A stretch of DNA of 64,000 nt from Haloprofundus halophilus (lineage in GTDB: Archaea > Halobacteriota > Halobacteria > Halobacteriales > Haloferacaceae): positions 682,001 to 746,000 of the forward strand of contig NZ_QQRR01000001.1 in NCBI RefSeq assembly GCF_003439925.1, given 5' to 3'. The number at the start of each line of letters is the position of its first letter. The first letter of the stretch is position 1. Below, in pieces: positions 59,291-64,000 of the stretch. The position numbers were made by a program, and so were the translations under genes. The notes under the pieces were generated by a model. The model ran no database searches and was not told the DNA's origin. It saw only the letters and a list, made by a program, of their open reading frames with translations.

Positions 59291-61173
59291 CAGAGATTTC
59301 ATCACTCAGACCGCTCGCGGCGGTCGCCGTTCCGGCGGTCGCCGTCGCCTTCATCTACGCGTCGAACCGCCGGCCGAACGTCCGCGAGGCGTGGACGCTG
59401 CTCGCCGCCGCGTCGACGTTCCTCGTCGTGGCGAGTATGGTGCCCGGCGTGCTCGCGGGCGACACGTACTACACCGACCTCGGGGCGTTCGTCCCGCTCG
59501 GCGAGGACGCCGTCGCGTTCACCCTGCAGGCCGACGCGCTCGGGATGCTGTTCGGCCTGCTGGCGAGTCTGCTGTGGCTCGTCACGAGCTTCTACAGCAT
59601 CGGCTACATGCGCGGCCTGCACGAACACGCCCAGACCAGGTACTTCGCGGCGTTCGCCGCCAGCGTGGCCAGCGCCGTCGGCGTCGCGTTCGCGGCGAAC
59701 CTGCTCGTCCTGTTCGTCTTCTACGAACTGCTGACGGTGGCGACGTACCCGCTCGTCGGCCACGACGAGACGGCGGAGTCGCGCGCCGCCGGCCGGAAAT
59801 ACCTCGTCTACACCTTCGGCGGCGGCGTCGCGGTGCTCGCGGGCACCGTCCTCGTTTACGTGCTCGCCGGGTCGGTGGCGTTCACCCCCGGCGGCATCGA
59901 GGGTCTCGCCACCGCGGACCCGACGCTCGGTCGCGCGGCGTTCGCACTGCTGACGCTCGGCTTCGGCGTCAAGGCGGCGCTGATGCCCGTCCACTCGTGG
60001 CTGCCCGACGCGATGGTCGCACCGACGCCCGTCTCGGGACTGCTCCACGCGGTGGCGGTCGTCAAATCCGGCGTGTTCGGCATCGCCCGCGTCGTCCTCG
60101 AGGTGTTCGGCCCCGAGACGGTCGGAAACCTCGGCGTCGGCGTCCCGCTGGCGGCCGTCGCCGCCTTCACGCTGCTGATGGCGAGCGTCATCGCGCTCCG
60201 ACAGGACAACCTCAAGCGCCGCCTCGCGTACTCGACGGTGAGCCAGCTCTCGTACATCGTCCTCGGCCTCGGCATCGGGGCCTCGATGGGCGGCGAGGCC
60301 GCGAGATACGCGCTCGTCGGCGGGCTGTTGCACATCCCCGCGCACGCGTTCATGAAGCTCACCCTGTTCTTCTGTGCGGGTATCATCCACGTCGAGACCC
60401 ACACCGACGACATCAGCGACATGGCCGGCATCGGCAAGCGGATGCCGCTGACGATGGCCGCCTTCGGCGTCGCCGCCGCCGGGATGGCCGGCATCCCGCT
60501 CGTCGCCGGCTTCGTCAGCAAGTTCTACCTCCTCGTCGGCACCGCCTCCGGCGGCGAGGTCGCCTTCACCGTCGCGCTCCTGCTCTCGGGGGTCCTGAAC
60601 ATCGCGTACTTCTGGCCGGTCGTCTACCAGGCGTTCTTCGAGGACGAGATGCCCGGCGGCCACGACCGGAAGCCGCTCGTCGAACACCGCTTCGGCGGCC
60701 GAGCGGACGTCGCCGCCGACGGGGGCCGGAAAGCGGACGAGAACCCCGACGGCGAGGGTTCGGCGCTGACCGGCGGGAACGCCGGTGCCGGTCCGCGGGC
60801 GAACGAGGTACAGAAACCCGCCGACCCCGACGCCGACTACGCCGTCGACCGCCACCCGTCGGACCACACGAAGGCGACGAGACAGGGCGGCGAACTCGGC
60901 GACGGTGCCGCGGAGATGGCCGACCACGAACCGGCCCACGCCGACCACGACCACCACCACGAGGGCGGCCCGCCGACCGGCGGCTGGGAGCGCCGTAGCT
61001 GGCTCGGTGCCGAGAGCACGTGGTTCATGCTCGGCCCGATTCTGACCGCTGCAGTCGGCTCTCTCGTCATCGGAATCGTACCGGGTCGAGCGGTGTTCCT
61101 CGAAATCGTCAACGAGGTCGTCACGGCGGCGACTGCTGCCACCGCCGCCGCGACGATGGGGGTGGTGTTCTGA
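59287..61173 (+). CDS. mnhA: Mrp antiporter large subunit, NuoL/MrpA-like
   Basis: A 628-residue NuoL/MrpA N-part-like subunit. Residues LFVFYELLTVATYPLVGHDETAESR hold the TM5 Glu, FGVKAALMPVHSWLPDAMVAPTPVSGLLHAVAVVKSGVFG the TM7 Lys and LKRRLAYSTVSQLSYI the TM8 Lys. The stretch MKLTLFFCAGIIHVETHTDDI is typical of MrpA. A long hydrophilic insert (about 455-580) is acidic and ends in a His cluster HEPAHADHDHHHEGG before a final helix pair. It lacks the DUF4040/MnhB tail, which is encoded separately upstream. Overlaps the next gene by one base (TGATG). Confidence 0.9.
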   Translation: MTEISSLRPLAAVAVPAVAVAFIYASNRRPNVREAWTLLAAASTFLVVASMVPGVLAGDTYYTDLGAFVPLGEDAVAFTLQADALGMLFGLLASLLWLVTSFYSIGYMRGLHEHAQTRYFAAFAASVASAVGVAFAANLLVLFVFYELLTVATYPLVGHDETAESRAAGRKYLVYTFGGGVAVLAGTVLVYVLAGSVAFTPGGIEGLATADPTLGRAAFALLTLGFGVKAALMPVHSWLPDAMVAPTPVSGLLHAVAVVKSGVFGIARVVLEVFGPETVGNLGVGVPLAAVAAFTLLMASVIALRQDNLKRRLAYSTVSQLSYIVLGLGIGASMGGEAARYALVGGLLHIPAHAFMKLTLFFCAGIIHVETHTDDISDMAGIGKRMPLTMAAFGVAAAGMAGIPLVAGFVSKFYLLVGTASGGEVAFTVALLLSGVLNIAYFWPVVYQAFFEDEMPGGHDRKPLVEHRFGGRADVAADGGRKADENPDGEGSALTGGNAGAGPRANEVQKPADPDADYAVDRHPSDHTKATRQGGELGDGAAEMADHEPAHADHDHHHEGGPPTGGWERRSWLGAESTWFMLGPILTAAVGSLVIGIVPGRAVFLEIVNEVVTAATAATAAATMGVVF

Positions 61174-62936
61174 TGGCGGTCGACGCGCTGACGACGGTTC
61201 CGCCGTTCGTCTACGTGCTCGTCGCCGCGCTGCTGCTTCCGGTCGTCCCCAGGCGCGTCGGCCACGCGCTCGGCGTCGTCGCGACGGCCGTCGTCGTCCC
61301 CATCGCGTACCTCGCACCGGCGGGCGTACACTGGGAGACGTTCCTGTTCGGCTTCGAGGTCGCGCTGTTCAACGTCGACGACTTCTCGCGGCTGATGGGC
61401 ATCATCTTCGGCTTCATCGGCGCGATTGCGGTGCTCTACTCGTACGCGAGCGACGCGTCGAACAAGCAGACCGCCTACGCGCTGTCGTACGCCGGCACCA
61501 GTATCGGGGCCGTCTTCGCCGGCGACTGGCTGACGCTCGTGTTCTTCTGGGAGCTGATGGCCGTGACGAGTACGCTCCTCGTCTGGGACTACGGCGGCAA
61601 GGCCGTCCGCGCGGGCTTCCGCTACGCCGTGCTGCACGGTATCGGCGGCAGCCTCGTGCTCGCGGCGATAATCTGGCACTACGCCGAGGTCGGGTCGTTC
61701 CTGTTCAGCGCCGCCGACGGCATCGTCGGCGGGGGTCCGGCGGTGCTCGCGCTCGCCGCCGTCGGCATCGGCGTCAACGTCGGCTTCGTCGGCCTGCACG
61801 CGTGGCTGCCCGACACCTACCCGCGGCCGCACGTCGCCGCCAGCGTCTTCCTCTGCGTCTACACGACGAAGACCGGCGTCTACGCGATGTACCGCGCGTT
61901 CCCGGAGGGCCACCTCTGGATCGCGTACATGGGCGCGGCGATGGCCGTCTTCGGCGCGACGATGGCCGTGCTCCAGAAGGACATGCGACGGCTCCTCTCC
62001 TACCACATCCAGTCGCAGGTCGGCTACATGATCGCCGGCGTCGGCATCGGGACGACGGTGGCGACGGCGGGCGCGTTCGGCCACGTGTTCAACCACATCC
62101 TCTACAAGAGCCTGCTGTTCATGACCGTCGGCGTCATCATCTACCGGACCGGCGAGGAGAGCCTGAAGTACGTCGGCGGCCTCTGGCGGAGGATGCCCGT
62201 CACCTTCGTCGCGTTCGTCGTCGCAGCGCTCTCCATCGGCGGTTTCCCCGGCTTCAACGGCTTCGTCAGCAAGGGGATGGTGCTCGCGGAGGCGCACTAC
62301 GAGCACCTCGACGTCATCTGGTATCTGCTCTTGGCCGGCGGCGTCGGGACGTTCCTCTCGTTCATCAAGTTGGGCTGGTACGCCTTCTACGAGGGGAGCT
62401 ACGACGGCCCGGTCCGCGACGCGAACCGACTCCAGATGGTCGGGATGGTCTCGGTGGCGATTCTCTGCGTCGTCTACGGCCTGTTCCCGAACGCGCTGTT
62501 CGCCATCCTCCCCGGCAACGAGGGCGGCTTCGACTACACGACGTACACCTGGGGACACATCCAGGAAGGGCTCATCCTGTTCGCCCTCGGCGTCGTCGCC
62601 TTCGCCATCCTCAAGAAGCCGCTGGACCGACTCGGGCGCGTCCCCGACGTCGACGCGCTCTACAACCCGCTCGCCTTCTACGGCACGCGCGGGCTGGTTC
62701 GCGGCGTCACCGAGACGTACGCGGCCGTCGACCGCGCGGCCGTCGCCACCGCCTCGGGCGTCACGTGGACGGTCGGCAACCCCGACGAGGCGCTCAGACG
62801 CGTCACGGGGCGGACCGACACCGACGACGAAGGGAACGCCACGTGGCCGGTGTCGCTGCGGGCGGGTATGGGGACGAGCATCCTCCTCCTGACCGCCGTC
62901 GTGACGGTCGGTATCGGACTGCTCGTCGCTATCTGA
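61173..62936 (+). CDS. Mrp-type proton-conducting subunit 3 (divergent MnhD-like)
   Basis: A 587-residue NuoM/MrpD-like subunit. TM5 Glu is present in LVFFWELMAVTSTLLVWDY, and Lys residues in FLCVYTTKTGVYAMYRAF and QKDMRRLLSYHIQSQVGYM, but the TM7 lysine of the usual V-K-x-G-x-x-P-x-H-x-W-L-P motif is replaced: VGIGVNVGFVGLHAWLPDTYP. FVSKGMVLAEAH and the C-terminal helices fit the family. It would form the third antiporter-like unit in the complex and may move ions differently. Last gene of the coupled operon; a gap of about 117 bp follows. Confidence 0.88.
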   Translation: MAVDALTTVPPFVYVLVAALLLPVVPRRVGHALGVVATAVVVPIAYLAPAGVHWETFLFGFEVALFNVDDFSRLMGIIFGFIGAIAVLYSYASDASNKQTAYALSYAGTSIGAVFAGDWLTLVFFWELMAVTSTLLVWDYGGKAVRAGFRYAVLHGIGGSLVLAAIIWHYAEVGSFLFSAADGIVGGGPAVLALAAVGIGVNVGFVGLHAWLPDTYPRPHVAASVFLCVYTTKTGVYAMYRAFPEGHLWIAYMGAAMAVFGATMAVLQKDMRRLLSYHIQSQVGYMIAGVGIGTTVATAGAFGHVFNHILYKSLLFMTVGVIIYRTGEESLKYVGGLWRRMPVTFVAFVVAALSIGGFPGFNGFVSKGMVLAEAHYEHLDVIWYLLLAGGVGTFLSFIKLGWYAFYEGSYDGPVRDANRLQMVGMVSVAILCVVYGLFPNALFAILPGNEGGFDYTTYTWGHIQEGLILFALGVVAFAILKKPLDRLGRVPDVDALYNPLAFYGTRGLVRGVTETYAAVDRAAVATASGVTWTVGNPDEALRRVTGRTDTDDEGNATWPVSLRAGMGTSILLLTAVVTVGIGLLVAI

Positions 62937-63023
62937 GCGAGCGGCGCTGAAACGTCTCTTTTCGACGGCTCGAGCCGAATCCGACCCGTGCCACCGAACC
63001 ACGAACGACCGCCGAACCACCAG

Positions 63024-63030
63024 TATTTAT
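63024..63030 (+). promoter_or_regulatory. TATA box for hpt
   Basis: TATTTAT lies 24-30 bp before the hpt ATG at 63054, fitting a leaderless transcript. Confidence 0.6.
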
Positions 63031-63053
63031 CCCGGTCCACAGAAACTGTCGGC

Positions 63054-63623
63054 ATGGACCAGTTGCGGCAGTCGCTGTGCGACGCGCCCATCATCGAGAA
63101 AGGCGAGTACGAGTACTTCGTCCACCCCATCAGCGACGGCGTGCCGATGCTCGAACCGAGTCTTCTCCGCGAGATCGTCATCAAGATCATCCGCAAGGCG
63201 GAACTGGAGAACGTCGACAAGATCGTGACGCCCGCGGCGATGGGCATCCACATCTCGACGGCCGTCTCGCTGATGACCGACATCCCGCTCGTCGTCATCC
63301 GCAAGCGCCAGTACGGCCTCGACGGCGAGGTGCCGCTGTTTCAGGAGACGGGCTACTCAGAGAGCGAGATGTACATCAACGACGTGGAGGAAGGCGACCG
63401 GGTGCTCGTCCTCGACGACGTGCTCTCGACCGGCGGCACGATGAAGGCGATTCTCGACGCGCTCACGAACGACGTCCGCGCGAACGTCGTGGACGTCGTC
63501 GCCGTCATCAAGAAGGCCGGCCCGAACGAACTCGACGACACCGGCTACGACGTGAAGACGCTCATCAACGTCACCGTCGAGGACGGCGAAGTCGTCATCG
63601 TCGACGAACACGGCGACGGATAG
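63054..63623 (+). CDS. hpt: hypoxanthine/guanine phosphoribosyltransferase
   Basis: A 189-residue type I PRTase salvaging purine bases with PRPP. The PRPP loop is [19 protein letters not shown] (118-136), preceded by [36 protein letters not shown], as in archaeal Hpt (adenine-PRT-like branch). The N-terminal [31 protein letters not shown] is family-typical. ATG at 63054 is supported by a TATA box at leaderless distance; an earlier frame start lies before the TATA. Monocistronic after the antiporter operon. Confidence 0.92.
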   Translation: MDQLRQSLCDAPIIEKGEYEYFVHPISDGVPMLEPSLLREIVIKIIRKAELENVDKIVTPAAMGIHISTAVSLMTDIPLVVIRKRQYGLDGEVPLFQETGYSESEMYINDVEEGDRVLVLDDVLSTGGTMKAILDALTNDVRANVVDVVAVIKKAGPNELDDTGYDVKTLINVTVEDGEVVIVDEHGDG

Positions 63624-63680
63624 GAACCGGCCGCCGAGACGCGGCGTCCGACCGCGGCGACGCGAGCGGTCGAAGACTGC

Positions 63681-63688
63681 TTTTTTAT
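63681..63688 (+). promoter_or_regulatory. TATA box for terminal membrane gene
   Basis: TTTTTTAT, 23-30 bp before the ATG at 63711. The T-run may also end the hpt transcript. Confidence 0.5.
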
Positions 63689-63710
63689 CCGGTCGGTTGC
63701 GAGTGGCGGT

Positions 63711-64000
63711 ATGGCGCACGCGAACCCGCGGAATCTCATCAGTACGGTCCTCCTCGTCACCGGGGCGCTCGTCTTCGGCGAGGCGCTCCATCAGTCGGTC
63801 GTCGCCGGCGAAGCGTCGCTGTCCTCACAGCCGATTCTGCTCGCGTTGGCGCTCGGGACGGTTCTCATCGCGCTCGGCTACTGGGTTCGCGTCCCACTGG
63901 ACGAGTTGACTCGGGAGACGTCGTCGTCGCGGTCGGAGTCCGCAGGAGACGACGCGCTCGGTGACGCGCCCGCCGATTCCGAGTACGACCCGCGACTCAG
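63711..64000 (+). CDS. hypothetical membrane protein (partial, runs off right edge)
   Basis: The first 96 codons of a protein that continues past the window. Two membrane helices are seen (about 10-26, STVLLVTGALVFGEALHQ, and 41-60, ILLALALGTVLIALGYWV), then an acidic, Ser-rich region (SSSRSESAGDDALGDAPADS) as the edge is reached. No domain recognised. Start supported by a TATA-like T-run at leaderless spacing and haloarchaeal residue use. Confidence 0.65.
   Translation, partial: MAHANPRNLISTVLLVTGALVFGEALHQSVVAGEASLSSQPILLALALGTVLIALGYWVRVPLDELTRETSSSRSESAGDDALGDAPADSEYDPRL

Noticed and set aside
60837-63020. A 700-codon open frame antisense to the antiporter genes
   Set aside because: It mirrors the codon pattern of the real antiporter genes and has low-complexity, non-membrane residue use.

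Overview
The window is high-GC chromosomal DNA from an extremely halophilic archaeon (class Halobacteria, probably Haloferacales). Evidence: very acidic predicted proteomes, archaeal informational genes (TFB, RNA polymerase subunit L, Orc1/Cdc6, GatCA), haloarchaea-restricted families (DUF5793, DUF7550, HalOD1, DUF7344-type winged helices), Tat-type lipoprotein signals, TATA boxes about 25-30 bp before start codons (leaderless transcripts) and short ATGA/GTGA/TGATG gene overlaps. No tRNA, rRNA, CRISPR array, prophage or intact insertion sequence was recognised.

Layout. 1-6.5 kb: partial HTTM membrane protein, a thioredoxin-reductase-like flavoprotein, a Trm9-like methyltransferase, and a type IV pilus-type ATPase/membrane-platform pair. 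6.7-17 kb: mixed housekeeping genes (DUF5793, uracil-DNA-glycosylase-like protein, acyl-CoA synthetase, two metallo-beta-lactamase-fold hydrolases, a membrane J-domain protein, SDR, rpoL, DUF1684, hisF). 17-30 kb: GH13 glucosidase, a GT2 glycosyltransferase, then a co-directional minus-strand block holding a glycosyltransferase of the reversibly-glycosylated-polypeptide family, an FbpABC-like ferric-iron ABC transporter, a GT39-like membrane glycosyltransferase coupled to it, and a GMC dehydrogenase with its Tat-exported small subunit. 30-43 kb: purL, PHP phosphoesterase plus asparagine-synthetase-like protein, a regulator, Nudix, TFB, gatCA, TM2 protein, TrkH/TrkA, SRPBCC protein. 43.4-50.7 kb: a siderophore-type iron uptake locus (two binding lipoproteins, FecCD permease, ATPase, unusual flavoprotein, two micro-ORFs, HalOD1 and DUF7344 regulators). 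50.7-53 kb: orc1/cdc6 inside a candidate replication origin with seven copies of one motif. 53-63 kb: coaBC and a nine-gene, fully overlapping Mrp-type Na+/H+ antiporter operon. 63-64 kb: a purine phosphoribosyltransferase and a partial membrane protein.

The theme joining much of the middle is iron. Nine perfect copies of the palindrome TTAGG-N4-CCTAA (a DtxR/IdeR-like operator) sit just before start codons of the FbpA-like protein, the RGP glycosyltransferase, the GMC dehydrogenase small subunit, both siderophore-binding proteins and, via a micro-ORF, the FecCD permease. In the siderophore locus the outer box lies 55-56 bp before the first ATG each time. The best candidates for something undescribed are the link between iron-responsive control and glycosyltransferases, a siderophore-operon flavoprotein that seems to lack its NAD(P)H domain, the origin motif family, short palindromic DNA insertions carried in frame inside PurL and GatA, and many unrelated short tandem repeats, mostly in gene gaps.
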